A stretch of DNA of 64,000 nucleotides. Origin: Plantago major. Lineage: Eukaryota > Streptophyta > Magnoliopsida > Lamiales > Plantaginaceae. The notes under the pieces are model-generated. The model made no database searches. It had not been told where the DNA came from and saw only the letters and a list, made by a program, of their open reading frames with translations. A program made the position numbers and the translations under genes. Positions 23,017 through 35,233 of the stretch are shown piece after piece (within the stretch, counting starts at the first letter, position 1; the number at the start of each line of letters is the position of its first letter). The stretch covers positions 1-64,000 of the forward strand of contig JAIFAC010000121.1 of NCBI GenBank assembly GCA_026545765.1. The letters are read 5' to 3'.

Positions 23017-24540
23017 ATGTCTCTGAGTGATGCACCCGTTCTGAAGCCAGAAAACTACGAGAAATGGAAGAACAACATGATGCTCCATCTGGAGGCCATT
23101 AGTGACGAGATGATCTATGTCATCAATGAAGGGCCTATCAAAATCAGACAACTCAAACAAGTTACTGAGGTGTCTGATGGAAGAAAAACCTTAGACAAGG
23201 AAGATGGAAGCGAGGATATGGCTGCTAGTGATAGTGGTCATGTTCGTGGAAGCATTATGTATGAAGACAAGCTAAGAGAGCTCGACATCCAAGATGCCAA
23301 GAGACAGATTGATGGTCAAGCTCAGAATGTCATCATCGATAGACACTGAGCACATACAAGGTAAACTGTGGGTGCTAAACGGCGAAAGTTTCCTGGCAAC
23401 TAATTGAAGAAATCTGTGCCGGAACTGAGAAAACCAAAGAAAACAAGTTCGAAGTTCTTATATTGAAGTTCCAAAACTTCAAACAAGGTCCCACTGAAAC
23501 TCTGGAAGAACTTTATTTCAGGTTTACTACACTTATGAGTGATATGGCTGCACTTGGTGAAAGCAACAGATACTCCCAGCTAGAAAAGATTAAGACTATT
23601 GTCAGAAGTCTCAATCACAACTGGGAGCACACTAAGTTCTTTTACAAGGGATGCCAAATATTACTCTAGTAGAGCTCTTCTCTCATCTTGCTACTGTAGA
23701 CTATGAGACAACTCAGAGAGAACAAACAGCTGAAAAGTTGCAAAGTGTTGCTCTAGTTTCTCAAGGTTCTTCTGAAAAGAAGGATACCAAAGATGCATTT
23801 GAAGAAAATGCTCTTGCACTAAGACACATGAAGAAATTTGTGAGTCAAGAGATTGAGAGAAGAAAAGCTAAAGAAAAGCTGAAAAGGCATCTTGGCCCAA
23901 ACTATCATCAGTACAAGAACATATAAATGAACAACTCTCTGAACACCCCCATTCAGTAAGGTCTTAGTAATCAAGTCAGAAATAGGAAATGATATCCGCT
24001 TTTGCCAAAAAAGCCTGGTCACTTCAAGAGAGATTGTCCTGCTTTAAATAAGCTCAAGACAGGTGACAAGAAGGACAGAAGAAATTTCAAGAGAAATCAA
24101 AGGGCCTTACTGACTGAAGAAGGAAGAAGATTCAAATTCAACTTGATGCTCTAGACATTGAGACAGATTCTGAAGATGGAGATTCAGATGACTCAAACCT
24201 ACCATCACCAGAATTGTGTGGAATCACCCACGATGTAATCGACTTCGGCCTTAAGAAGAATGAAATGTGTGGAGTTGCTGAGATTGCTGGTCCAGACATC
24301 TCCGACATTGAAATGTGTCTTATGGCTGATGAGGTAACTAATAATTCACAATTTCTGTACTATGAGAGTGATGATGGAATTGAGGATCTGGAGTTGGTCA
24401 AGAATGAATTGGATCGTTATGAGAAAGAATTTCTGGAAGCAAAATCCAAAACCAGAATTCTAGAGGAAAGCAAAGAAACTCTTGAAAAAGAGGTTTCTGA
24501 GCTAACTAGAGTATCTGAGAACAAGAACGTCAAATAGCCT
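23017..24540 (+). pseudogene. gag: Copia-B gag
   Basis: The start is chosen at ATG 23017 (MSLSDAPVLKPENYEKWKNN), which begins the conserved N-terminal block with Trp of plant Copia gag. The capsid core continues near 23463-23690. A Cys/His zinc-knuckle segment is near 23996-24040, with a single-base frame break. The C-terminal part (24214-24537) is acidic then coiled-coil, rich in Glu, Lys and Leu. It would form the virus-like particle and package RNA. The frame is broken near 23345, 23660, 23925 and 24110. Confidence 0.85.
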
Positions 24541-25500
24541 TCCGAAGCTCGATATCGAGAATGAAAATTCTCACAAACTAGCCTTCGATGAACTTAATAA
24601 GAAAATGATGAAGTCTTTCTGAGAATGAAGAACTCAAAAAGAAAGAGCTATCCTTCCAATCTTATTCAAAGGCTAGTGACACTCTCACTGAGGTTCAATC
24701 CTATCTAAGAGATCCCTCTGAGAAAGGTGGACTTTGACTTGATGAACAATCGAGTAATTCATCTCCTCCGAAGAAGAGTGATGAAAGGTTGACCTTTGTA
24801 AAAAGTCAACAGAATGGTTCTTCATCAACCTATAGCTTTGGTCAGAAAGATATGGTAGTTGACAAATTAAAAGGAGTATCAACCCAGCCTTTGAAAGAAC
24901 AACAAGTTCACAAGAAACTTGTGGATATGTTTTCTGAAAAGAAACAAAACCCTCAGATATGCAACCATCCACATTGCTACATTACTAGGAAAGGAAGAAT
25001 TGGAATAGGCAAATTTCATCGTACCATTTTATGAAAATAAAGATGGTGCGTAAACTAGTAAGGCTTCTAAAGAACGATTCGTAAAGCCAAAGGTGTTCAA
25101 ATGGCATCACATCGTGGTATTGGAAAAGTTCTTCGCAACAATATAAGGAAGGACAAGAACAATGGCGCAAGGCTGATATTGCACGAGTAACAGATGTATG
25201 GAAGAAATCTCAAGCCACCGAAAACGGAATGCCAGAGCTAGAAGGAACTCCGTCGAAGGCTAAGTTTTCTCAAAAGCAACCCCGTAAACCTGTGGTCCGT
25301 AAAGCACCAAAGGAACACCTAGAAACACCCCAAGAAGGAAAATTGAGATCAAAATTACCGATTTTATCAGATCTCCTTCGATCAAGTTAGACAAAACAAA
25401 CTCCCAAGAAATTCACTAAAATGTGGATTCCTACCGAAGAATGTTTAGTCTAAATGGTTCTATCTCAAGCAAGAACCTAACTCCTGCTTTCGTTTTGTGC
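24541..25500 (+). pseudogene. Copia-B gag-protease linker
   Basis: This is homologous to Copia-A 1-850. It is Ser/Lys/Pro-rich with no domain recognised. Many frame breaks and CGTAAA-type changes occur (for example near 25050, 25080, 25285 and 25300). Confidence 0.55.
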
Positions 25501-25830
25501 GTAACGCCTCGACTAAGGCTCAATGGCTATTTGATAATGGATGTGGAAAGCACATGACAGAGACAAAGCAACCGTCAACTACAAAGCTTGCAACAATGGA
25601 CCGTACATCGACGGTTGGAGGAGAATTAAATCCTCTCTCGATTCGGGCAACGCCAAATTAGGATCATTAACAATCACCGACGACATATGTTAAAGGTTTG
25701 AAATATAATCTATTTAGCATGAGCCGCTTATGCATAAGGGATTCACTGTGAAATTCAAAGCAAAATATTGCAAACTTATAGACAATAAGTCAAAGCGCAT
25801 ACTTGGTTGCTCGGCGGAAAGGAAGTCTTT
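25501..25830 (+). pseudogene. pol: Copia-B protease remnant
   Basis: This matches Copia-A 851-1180. The active-site position reads Asp-Asn-Gly at 25532-25540 instead of Asp-Ser-Gly, a change expected to weaken a retropepsin. Several indels break the flap region, so it is less intact than the Copia-A copy. Confidence 0.75.
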
Positions 25831-26800
25831 ATGTTGCCGATCAGCATCCGACACAACTCAAGAATGTCTCATGGTGAGTCAATTAGGTCACATGTAAGAG
25901 CACCGTTATGGCACAAAAGATCGAGTCACTTGAATTTCAAAACTCAACAAACTTGCTAAGAAAGAGTTGGTGGTCAGCCTTCCCAAAACATCTTTCGATT
26001 GATGGTATCTGCTCGCCGATGGGGGAAACAATCCAAAATCTCTTTCAAGTCCAAAACAAGACACTCTAGTGTTAGACCAACGCAACTATTACACATGGAT
26101 CTTTTGAATCATCTCAGAATTAGTTATGCAGAAAGAAGTATGGTCTGTTGTAGATGACTTCAAGATTCACTTGGGTTGTCTTTCTAAAGCACAAATCGAT
26201 GCTAGGTGGAGATACCAAACTTGGTCAATAAGCTTGAAGTCATGAAAATGACAAAGTATCTGCAATCGTATCGCACTATGGTAATCGAAGTTTGTCAACC
26301 AAGACATAAAGGAGTTTTGTACCAAAGAAGGTATACAACACCAACTTTCCTCTCAGAAGAACACCACAACAAAATGGTGTTGCGTAAAGGAAAAATAGAA
26401 CCCTTAAAGAAGCAAAGAAGGACAATGCTAATACATCAAATAAGTGAAGTTTATCGGGTTGAAGTCAGAACACAAAGATGCTACACTCAGAACATATGTT
26501 TGATAAACAAACACCATGACAAGACCCCATATGAACTCTTGGTTGGTAGACCCCCTAATATCAAACATCTGAAAGTATTTGGTTGTACATGTTTTGTTCT
26601 TAACAATGGAAAAGAGTATCTAAGAACATTTCAACCAAAGGCAGATGAAGGTGTGTTTCTTGGTTATTCTTTGAATAGCAAAGCATACAGAGTTTACAAC
26701 AAAAGAACAAAGAAGATTGAAGAATTAGTTCATGTCAGACTCTATGAAGGAAGCAAGAAAACACCCCTTGCTGATGAACTCTCAGAAAAGTTCAAGGAAC
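25831..26800 (+). pseudogene. pol: Copia-B integrase
   Basis: The pre-integrase segment lies near 25900-25990 and the core start near 26090. A long open stretch from 26206 to 27135 covers the C-terminal integrase, including the HDKTPYELL block near 26515 and the FGCTCFVL block near 26578-26600. It would insert the cDNA. The N-terminal half is frame-shifted. A long acidic linker (26760-27135) leads to RT. Confidence 0.85.
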
Positions 26801-27149
26801 TAATGATAAAGGATTCTGAAGAAGAACCCTCAGAAAGGAAAAACATCATTGTGGAAAGAGAGGATGACTCTGACGAAGAAAAGCATGAAATGCCTAGTAA
26901 CAACCAGATGATTCTCGCATATGATGAAGAATTTCCTATGAGAATTCGTAAATGGAAACTGAAGATGTTCATCAGAGAGCCAACTCTGGAAATGACCTCT
27001 CTGATAAGCATGTCCCAAAATGCTCTCACACTGAGCAAGTGTCAGACATTCACCGCTCTTCTGAGGTGCAAAATGTCACAGATACTGAAGAAGTATCCAA
27101 ATATAATCATAGTGATTCACATTCAAATCACATAGATGTCAATTCTACT

Positions 27150-27962
27150 AGCCCTAAACCCATGATGAGATGGATCAAGGATCATCTCGCAAAAGATGTG
27201 ATCGACCAATCAATCAAGATGTTAGGACTAGGAGAGCAATAGTCAAAATGCTAATTCTCTCTTTCGATGTTTTATCTCAAACATTGAACCAAAAACTATA
27301 GAAGAAGCATTAAGAGACCAAGACCGGATCTCAACAATGCAAGAAGAGTCGATCATTGAAAGAAACAAAGTCCGAAACTAGTTCCATTTGTAGAAGGAAT
27401 ATCCGTGATTGGAACTAAGTGGGTTTTCGTAAACAAGATGAATGAATCGTGAAATAACCGTAAACAAAGCAAGGTTGCCAAGGATTCACCTGCATCAAGG
27501 TTTAGATTTTGATGAATCATATGCACCAGTTGCCAGATTGGACGCAATAAGACTCTTTCTGGCCTTTGCAGCTCATAAAGACTTTAAAGTTTATCAGATG
27601 GATGTCAAAAGTGCATTCTTGAATGGTGAACTTGCTGAGGAAGTCTATGTTGAGCAACCACCTGGCTTTGAAGTTTCCCCAGAAAGTAGAATGGTCTATA
27701 AGCTACGTAAAGCTCTTTATGGATCAAACAGGCTCCAAGAGCATGGTATGACACTTTGGCCAAATACCTTCTGGAAAGTGGTTTCAAGAAAGGTGAAGTT
27801 GATAAAACTTTATTCACTTTAAATCATGATGGGAAACTACTCTTAGTTCAAGTATATGTTGATGACATCATATTTGGATATAAGGACAAGCAACTTTGTG
27901 ATGACTTTGCAAATCTCATGAAAAGTAAATTTGAGATGAGCATGATGGGAGAATTGAACTAG
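27150..27962 (+). pseudogene. pol: Copia-B reverse transcriptase
   Basis: RT motifs seen are GTKWVF near 27413-27430, the YAPVARLD region near 27519-27545, [10 protein letters not shown] near 27598-27630 and Tyr-Val-Asp-Asp at 27855-27866. Several codons lost from the fingers region (27230-27500) coincide with CTG or CAG sites when compared with Copia-A. A stop at 27960 precedes the connection domain. Confidence 0.9.
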
Positions 27963-28804
27963 TTCCTAGGATTGCAAGTCAAGCAACTCAATGATGGAAT
28001 ATTCATTAGTCAGACAAAGTATGCAAAAGACATGCTCACAAAGTTCAATCTTAAGCCTTCTGAAAAGAATGCTAAGATACCTATGAGCATAGGAACCAAG
28101 ATGACCTATACTAAATCAGATAAGAGTGTTGATGAACTCAAGTATAGGAAATTGATAGGTTCACTACTTTACCATCGCAAGCACTGATATTCAATATGCG
28201 CGCTTGGAGTGTGTGCTAGATTTCAAACAAATCCAATGCAATCACACTACAACACTGCTATGAAAATATTAAAGTATGTGAAGGTACACTAGATGTAGGG
28301 TTGTGGTATCCTAAAGAAAGTGGATTGAGTTTGGTTGGTTACTCAGATGCTGATTATGCTGGATCAATGCTTGATAGGAAAAGTACCTCAGGAACTTGTC
28401 AGTTTCTGGGAACTAGACTTATCTCATGGTTTAGCAAGAAACAAAACTCAATTGCAACTTCTACCACAGAGGCTGAATATATTGCTGCTGGTTGTTGTGC
28501 AACACAAATTCTGTGGATTCAACAACAACTCAGAGACTATGGACTCAATGAAGAGAAAACTCCCATTTTCTGTGATAACACAAGTGCTATTGCAATAACA
28601 CAGAACCCTAAGTTCTTTGCCAGAACAAAGCACATTAATGTTATACACCACTTCATCAGAGACCATGTTGAGAAAGGCAATATAGAGATACTCAAGATTG
28701 GCACAGAAGACCAACTTGCAGATATCTTCACCAAGCCCTTACAAGAAAGCCGGTTCTTGACTTTGAGAAACAATCTTGGATTAATGGAGTTACCTAAGGA
28801 CTGA
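27963..28804 (+). pseudogene. pol: Copia-B RNase H and end of pol
   Basis: The connection segment is at 27972-28187. The RNase H domain is open from 28301 to the stop at 28804. Its catalytic acidic residues are visible in GYSDADYAG near 28340, the Glu of TTEAEY near 28470 and the Asp of CDNTSA near 28570. It ends shortly after DIFTKPL. This is the best-preserved RNase H of the Copia copies. Confidence 0.9.
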
Positions 28805-29527
28805 AAAATTGTCCTGAATCTCTAAAGTCTGAGTAAGTGAGGTAGAAAAGAAGTAGGCCTCTGAGAATGTGTTCTCGTAAAGCCAAGTTGAAAAGAAGTG
28901 ATGCAAAGGCATCTGAGTAGCAACATTCAGAAAGGCAAAACATTTCTGGAACGGGTATCCAGAAAAGCAAAGGTTGGTAGACACTTAATAAGTAAATAAA
29001 GCTAGAACTTACTTACTGAGAGTGGGTCAAATACATTCAAACAACTGAAGCTTCTGACACTTGAATTCAGAAAGCTATTTAGTCATAAAGAGAAATGGAC
29101 ACACAAAGCCCAAAAGGTATAAGTTCTGAAAGTCAAACATGTACAATGTCTTGTATTTTTACCATTTTCATGATAAACAATATATAGATAAGGACTTGAC
29201 ACTCAGAATGATAAGCTCAAACGATTAACTGTTCCTACTCTTTACTAAGTGACACAATGAATGTAGCATATTAAAAATCCATCAAGTCGGCACATTACCA
29301 TTTGTTGATTGATATAATTAAAAGATATTCAATATAAGCCCTTGATGAATAAACGTTTGATCTCAACGATTGAGATTAAAACAAAGCAAGTAATGTCTGT
29401 TGATAAATGCAGACATGGCCCACTACGCATTTAATGAAGTACAAAGGACATACCATGCCTATGCAGATGCAAAGACACGCATTCATATTCAACAGATGTA
29501 TGTTGTATCTATGTACATTTTGTCTGC
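28805..29527 (+). other. Copia-B spacer between pol and third gene
   Basis: AT-rich and without a coding frame. It is well conserved with Copia-A 4101-4793, suggesting a functional promoter or export role while the family was active. Confidence 0.6.
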
Positions 29528-29537
29528 TATATATATA
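29528..29537 (+). promoter_or_regulatory. TATA box upstream of Copia-B third gene
   Basis: An alternating T/A run lies 206 nt before the ATG at 29734, conserved with Copia-A. A second TATA-like CTATATAAG lies immediately before the ATG in both copies and could be part of the leader. Confidence 0.5.
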
Positions 29538-31307
29538 GGATTTGGGCAAAAGATAAACACTTTCACCAATTCCGAAATTTCAAACTTGCATCAAAACAGC
29601 AAAATCTCTCAAGATTTCTGCAAAATCCCTCTGCAAAACTCAACTTCAGGCTTAGTCTTCCGAAAAGATAGACTAATCTCGCTATTGTGCAAAATTCATC
29701 CGAAAAAACACTCACCAAAACTCTATATAAGAGATGGCACCCAAGAAGATGACCACCAAGAACCCTAAGGTCAAGATCATCTTCTCCTCAAAAAGCAAGG
29801 AGGAAAGGAACTTAAGGTGTTGAATAAATGCCTTCTGGGAAAGTTTACCCCATCCGACTGGAACCCTAACCACAAAATGAATTGGGGAGATTTTCTAGTA
29901 AAGAGGTATGTACCAGCAGTTATACATTCAAAACCAGAAAGGAAACTAATATTGGGGATGTCAAGAATTCCCATATCTACAAGTTTATCTCACGCACCAA
30001 AGGGACTATCCACACTGGATGTACTGGAGTTCTATAACAACTCCAAAATCTTCACAAAAGTTGTGAATGATGAAGAAGAGAAATACATGCAGACTGAAGT
30101 CCAAGGATAAGAAATTGTTCTAGACTGCAAGACTTTCTGCAAGATATTCCGATTGAAAAATCGAGGAACATTTGAAGACATCAACATCAAGGACGCCCAT
30201 GATTCAAGGCGCCAAAGAGCTATTTGAAGCAATCCAATAGAAAATGCAAAAGGTCGCCCAGAGACTTTGTTCGAAGCCATCGAATTCAGTCATCTCCGTA
30301 AACACTGGAGTACTTTAGCTCTTATTCTGGTCCGTTGCTTTGATGGCAACAAAGGAGGAGTAGACCAGATAAGCATGGAGAGATGGATGATGATGCATCT
30401 TCTGAACAAGAAGCATGAAACCCACTTCAATTGGGGGAAGTACGCCTTCAACAAATTCCTTGGATATATTGAGGAATTTGAGCCCAAAATCATCAATGGC
30501 CTTGCTGAGCCAAAGGCCAATATGCACTTTGGTCTCAGAATCTGTTACATTCTAGAAACAATGGGAATTACTCTCAGAGAGAGGCAGGAAATCCCAGTCA
30601 CCAACTCCCTTTCGTCAGACGCCTTTGAAGAAAAGCGAAACTTGTCACGAGAACGCACTCGTAAAGGCGTAAGAAGAAGAAATCATGACAAAGAAGGTGA
30701 GGAGGTCTCGAGCAAGCTCAAGCTAAACCTCCAGCTACAAGAGAAAGAGGACTCAAAGCAAAAGAGCCTCCAAGTCCCTAAGCATACAAGAGGCACAACC
30801 CATCGAGACAAGGTCTCATAAGATGTTGGACGCCTGTAAAGGCAACCTGCATGCCCCAAAATCCTCAACCTGTAATGCTCCGTAACTCTCCGTAGATGAT
30901 AGAAATATCATAGATGGTTCGCACCAACACGTAATAGTGATTCGAGGATGATGAAGTACTTGAAAAGTACTCAAAAGATTCAAGTATGAAACCCATGGAG
31001 GAGCATCAAGCTCACTTCTTCGTAAAGACAAGAGCCCTCTCCAAGCCAGAAGAAGAAGGCCCCGTGAGGAAGATAGAATGTCGGAAGATCCTGACATTGC
31101 TTCCACATTCACAATGCCAAGACTTAATATTGTCAAGAAAACCTGTTTTCAACAGTTCTCAACCTTCCGAGAGAGCTCAACTCGTAAAGGGATCAAACCG
31201 AGATGGAGACTCAGAATGATACTGCAGAGGAGAACAATAATGAGCACAGAGAGACTGTGGAATCACCACAAGTCCAAGAGATCAATGATCAGCCTGACCC
31301 TATTCAG

Positions 31308-31385
31308 GTAACAAAGATAGTTTGTATCTAACATGTCAACATAAGTGCATGTTAACTTGTTACTCATAAGCTGTATTTGTTATAG
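31308..31385 (+). other. Copia-B third gene intron 1
   Basis: The intron is 78 bp with donor CAG|GTAACA and acceptor TTGTTATAG. The flanking exons join in phase 0. Confidence 0.7.
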
Positions 31386-31489
31386 GCCAACATGGAGACA
31401 CACTTTCAGGGGGAAGAAAACCTGTCCACCCCCTTGAATCAAGAAGAGGTTCCTCCAACCTCAGAACATCAAGAAGAGCTGCATACGTA

Positions 31490-31569
31490 GTGAAGTTATT
31501 ATCTCAACAAGAAATAACTAACTAAAAATGCTCTTATCTTATGTTCTAATATTCTTAATGTCTCTTCAG
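31490..31569 (+). other. Copia-B third gene intron 2
   Basis: The intron is 80 bp with a weak donor GTGAAG, a TAACTAAC branch-like motif and acceptor TCTCTTCAG. Confidence 0.65.
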
Positions 31570-31673
31570 TCTCCAATCGAGGAAGTAGTGGTGGTGGAAC
31601 CAACACCCCAAAACCTAGAGATTCCAGAGGTCAAAAGCTTTCGAGGAAGTATTTATCGAGCCTTCACGAGAAG

Positions 31674-31747
31674 GTAAGTAATCGAATAGTCTTCTTCAAA
31701 GAATGCTCGAAAACCCACTACTAAACCTTTTATGTTTGTTCTTACAG
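31674..31747 (+). other. Copia-B third gene intron 3
   Basis: The intron is 74 bp with strong donor AAG|GTAAGTAA and acceptor TTCTTACAG, identical in length to the Copia-A intron. Confidence 0.75.
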
Positions 31748-31890
31748 TGCTCACCAAGGACAATTGATGAAGAAACCGTCAGGTTATCTCTTCCAAAAGA
31801 AACTAAAACCATCGAATAAGCAAAGATTCCAGAAAGGTGCGAAACCCCAAGGTTTCGAAAGAACATGCTACCGAGCTTCCTCACTTGGAA

Positions 31891-31966
31891 GTAAGTGAAG
31901 TCTCGTAGCACTTTTCCACCTATCTTTCTCATAATGCTTCTAAACATATTTGATTTTAATTCTCAG
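31891..31966 (+). other. Copia-B third gene intron 4
   Basis: The intron is 76 bp with donor GTAAGTGA and acceptor AATTCTCAG. The exons on both sides are conserved with Copia-A, while the intron interior differs. Confidence 0.7.
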
Positions 31967-32083
31967 GCTCAAGCAGAAAGAAAGGTTGATGAGGATCAGA
32001 CTTCTCCTCACAACAAGGTATCTGAGGCCTCCGTGCCCAAGCAAGCAAAAATCCAAGCAGATGAGCCTAGTGTTTCTACATAG

Positions 32084-32164
32084 GTATGCTCAGAAAGCTT
32101 ACTTTTGTACACAGATACTAACACAAGTGGTTTGAACAAAACTAACTTGAACACCTTCTTTCAC
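32084..32164 (+). other. Copia-B third gene intron 5 (mutated acceptor)
   Basis: The intron is 81 bp with donor GTATGCTC. The acceptor position reads TTTCAC, where Copia-A has TTTCAG. Confidence 0.6.
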
Positions 32165-34880
32165 GCTCAAAGTCTAGTGCTAGTTGATTTACTCAAGGCT
32201 TTCGTACACACTTTAAAGAAACATCTCAAGTGCTTCGCATAATGGCGTAAACTCGTAAAGGTCGACCTTTCAAAATTAGCCAGAGTAATCGACGTCCCAG
32301 AAAAGAGAGAAATCGCCTTCAATCTGGAAGATTATATCCATGCATTGCTCCCAACAGAGTCCTACTCATTTGCCACCCTGATGCATGAAGACTTCATTCA
32401 TGAAGTAGCACAAAGACTTATAGCAGATTTCAAGTCTGCGGATGCTCAAACCCAAGAGCAGATGGTTACCCATCCTGCCTTGCCCAACAAGCTCACTACT
32501 TATCCTGCTGAACAAGAAGAAATTAATGGGAGGATGATTACATTCCCAAATGTGATCAACCTGGTTTCAGAAGATGACGAGGAGATGGACGAAAATGATT
32601 TTCAAGAACCTCCCTCAGAGCATCCAAACCAAGAAGCAAAGCATAGAGTGATGATGATTATGATCAGAATGATGATCCCCAACCTGGACAAGGCGGGATT
32701 CAGAAAGCTAGCAAAGGAAGTGGAGAAAAGGCTACTCCCTCAAATGCTCAGAAAGCTCCATCATCATCACCTCCCAAGTCTCATCAAGATACCCAACAGG
32801 CTGAACACAATGATGCCATAGAAGAAATTTCAGCCGCTGAGTTTAGGATTGAACAACTCAGAAAGGTATTGAAAGAAGAGAAGAGAATCAACATTGAGAC
32901 TCAAGCTCTTGTTGATGAAAAGGAAGCCAAAATCAAGAAGCTCGAAGAAGCTAATGCCAAGGAATTCGCACTCCTAGATGAGCAAAGAAATTTGAAAAAT
33001 CCCATTGTTGTCACAGCTGCTGAGATAGATGCAATGGATGACAATGATGATGAAGAGCATGATGCTGAAACTGCATCAGAAAGACCTTCTACATCTTCTC
33101 ATAAGACCAGCACACTTGATGGAAAACAGAAGAAGATTGTCAATCTGCAAACAATCCAAGAAAAGGATTATGATAGTGATGCTGAAACACACAACTTGAT
33201 TATCAAGGTAAGATGAGAGACTTGTCACTCAAAGACAAAAGAGCCCTACTTGCTCCTCATATACTCTCGCACTAAGTAGTTCAAGAAGTGAAGAGCACCG
33301 CAAGGAATAGTGTCTTTTAGAGCTCGTAAATACACTAGTTGCCCAAGATACGTATGCTAAAATCCATCCCAAGAGATGAAGCCATCGTCACGCTTACTCA
33401 ACAGAGCAACCAAAGATAGCTCTCTCGTAAAGACCTAGGGTTGGTCAGGATGAGGATTGTAACAATGCTAATGCAAGATTGAATGAAGCCACCATGTCGC
33501 TTTCAAGCTAACGTCAGCCCTAAGACCACTTGAAGAGCTCAATGAAAGGAGCAGAACTGTTAAGGTAATACGAGTCAAGAAAGAACTTCAAGAACTAGTC
33601 AGGTGCACAACAATCACCAAAAACTTTGAAACTCTCTCAAGCTTATGCTATCATGAGTCACCATTCATGACTAAGGGGAAGAAGAGATGCCTCGTAAAGG
33701 CAGAGGAAGAAAAGAAAACAATCAATTCCTCCTCCTCAAGTCAACTTGTCATTAAAAACACCACCGAGACACCTTGTCAAGAAGTTGTTCCAGATCAACC
33801 AGCCAGAAGGCTGAGAAGTATGATAACTAGGGGAACCAAGTCCCTTAGGATCTCAGATGGGAACAACCAGAATAATCCTGAAGAAGGAGAAGACCAAGAA
33901 GAAGCAGAGGTAATAGGTCAAGAAAGTCGCAAGTCTCCAATTTTGACTTCAATGATGATGAGGATGAATCACACGATGAACATCCACTTCACAAGAAAAG
34001 AAGACAAGCAACTACTTCACAACCTCCTCTCGCAAAGAAGACCTTTAGCAGCCGTAACCCCTTCGAAATACCAAGTCATTACAAGGAACATCCACCAAAG
34101 ACAATTTCAAGGCAGAAGAAAGGGTTAGAGGATCTCTGACAGAAGGCCACCAAACGTAAAAGCAAGAAGGATTTCCAGGTATGTATCAAACAATGAAACA
34201 CATCAAGAAAGGCCAACTGATGTCCACATTGATTATATGAAGACTAGTAATGAAGAATCTTCATATAGGTGCATTCTAACAAGAGAGGTATCGATTCGAA
34301 CTACAACACCTACTTGTCAATGATAAGTTTCCAACTCCCATCCTCAACCGTATCCCGAATGGAGAGAAGGCAAGCTTAATCGCTAAAACATGAGCACCTT
34401 CATGCCGGCTAATCTTTGAAGTAGAAAAGAGGAATGAAGCCAAAAGATGGATCTTTCTTTCGTCTCTTACCCAAAACCGATGATGTACACAAGGTAAGAA
34501 AACCTGATGGTAGCTACAAAGAGAAGAACAAACTAGGTGTTTCAACCTATGAGTCATTCTATATGACATCGATGAATACCTAGGTGATATACACTATCCG
34601 GAAGAAATATACAAGTATTTCAACCTATCTCACCGCAAGTAGACCATGCCCGGTCCGGGAAAGTACTTCGGTCAAACACTTTCATGAAGAATCACAAACT
34701 TGGCAAGAGTTACCATGAAATATGTGACTTATCCGTAAAGATGAGCTCTCGTCAAGGATTCTTTATGACTATGTTCAAGAATGCGTAAAAGTGGATGATC
34801 ATGTCACCGATCCGTAAGAAGGTGTCAAGAACTTGAGGTATCTAAACCCAAGTCATGCTTTCAAGACTTGAAGACTAGTA

Positions 34881-35233
34881 ACATTAGAATACTCTCTTAG
34901 AGCTTGGACTCTCATGTGTTCTAATTTACTTAGTATGTTTTATTACTTTTTGTAATCTTGCTGATTGTTTCTAAAATTCTCTATATGTAAAAGTTGCATC
35001 TCTTCTCGAAACTGCACTATCAAGATCATACTCGTATACATTTTACTAGATGACAACTTATCAGCAAAGATCACTTCTTGTGATTTGGTTGATGTTTACT
35101 TTCTGCACTAAATTCAACTAAAATTGAATATCATTTGAAATGATTAAGTGGTGGATTGTTTTCTCTTCCAGGATTACAATTTTGTAATAGGACTCGAAAG
35201 ATAGTCATGGATGAATGATCAAAAAGGGGAATT
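34881..35233 (+). other. Copia-B 3' untranslated region and polypurine tract
   Basis: No frame is seen. It ends in a polypurine tract (AAAAAGGGGA, 35221-35230) just before the 3' LTR. Confidence 0.8.

Larger units (their letters stand above)
29734..34880 (+). pseudogene. Copia-B third gene: intron-bearing extra gene downstream of pol
   Basis: This is homologous to Copia-A 4996-10200 with the same ATG context. Exon 1 (29734-31307) is frame-shifted near 29770, 30108 and 30200. Exons 2-5 are 31386-31489, 31570-31673, 31748-31890 and 31967-32083. Exon 6 begins at 32165. It carries a helical segment near 32345-32640 and a coiled coil near 32869-33080. The tail, conserved with Copia-A, runs to about 34880. 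The product is unknown; exon 1 resembles a plant transposon-associated domain. The exon-intron structure is the same as in Copia-A although the two insertions are independent. Confidence 0.7.

Noticed and set aside
22996..23019. GCAG|GTATGT before the Copia-B gag ATG as a splice donor
   Set aside because: The match is short and occurs at the start of gag. There is no acceptor in a plausible place and no counterpart to compare, since Copia-A lacks this region.
33190..33215. A sixth intron donor in the Copia-B third gene (AAG|GTAAGATG)
   Set aside because: Copia-A reads CCCGTAAGAAG at the same place, which can be explained by the CAG to CGT lesion, and no convincing acceptor follows in both copies.
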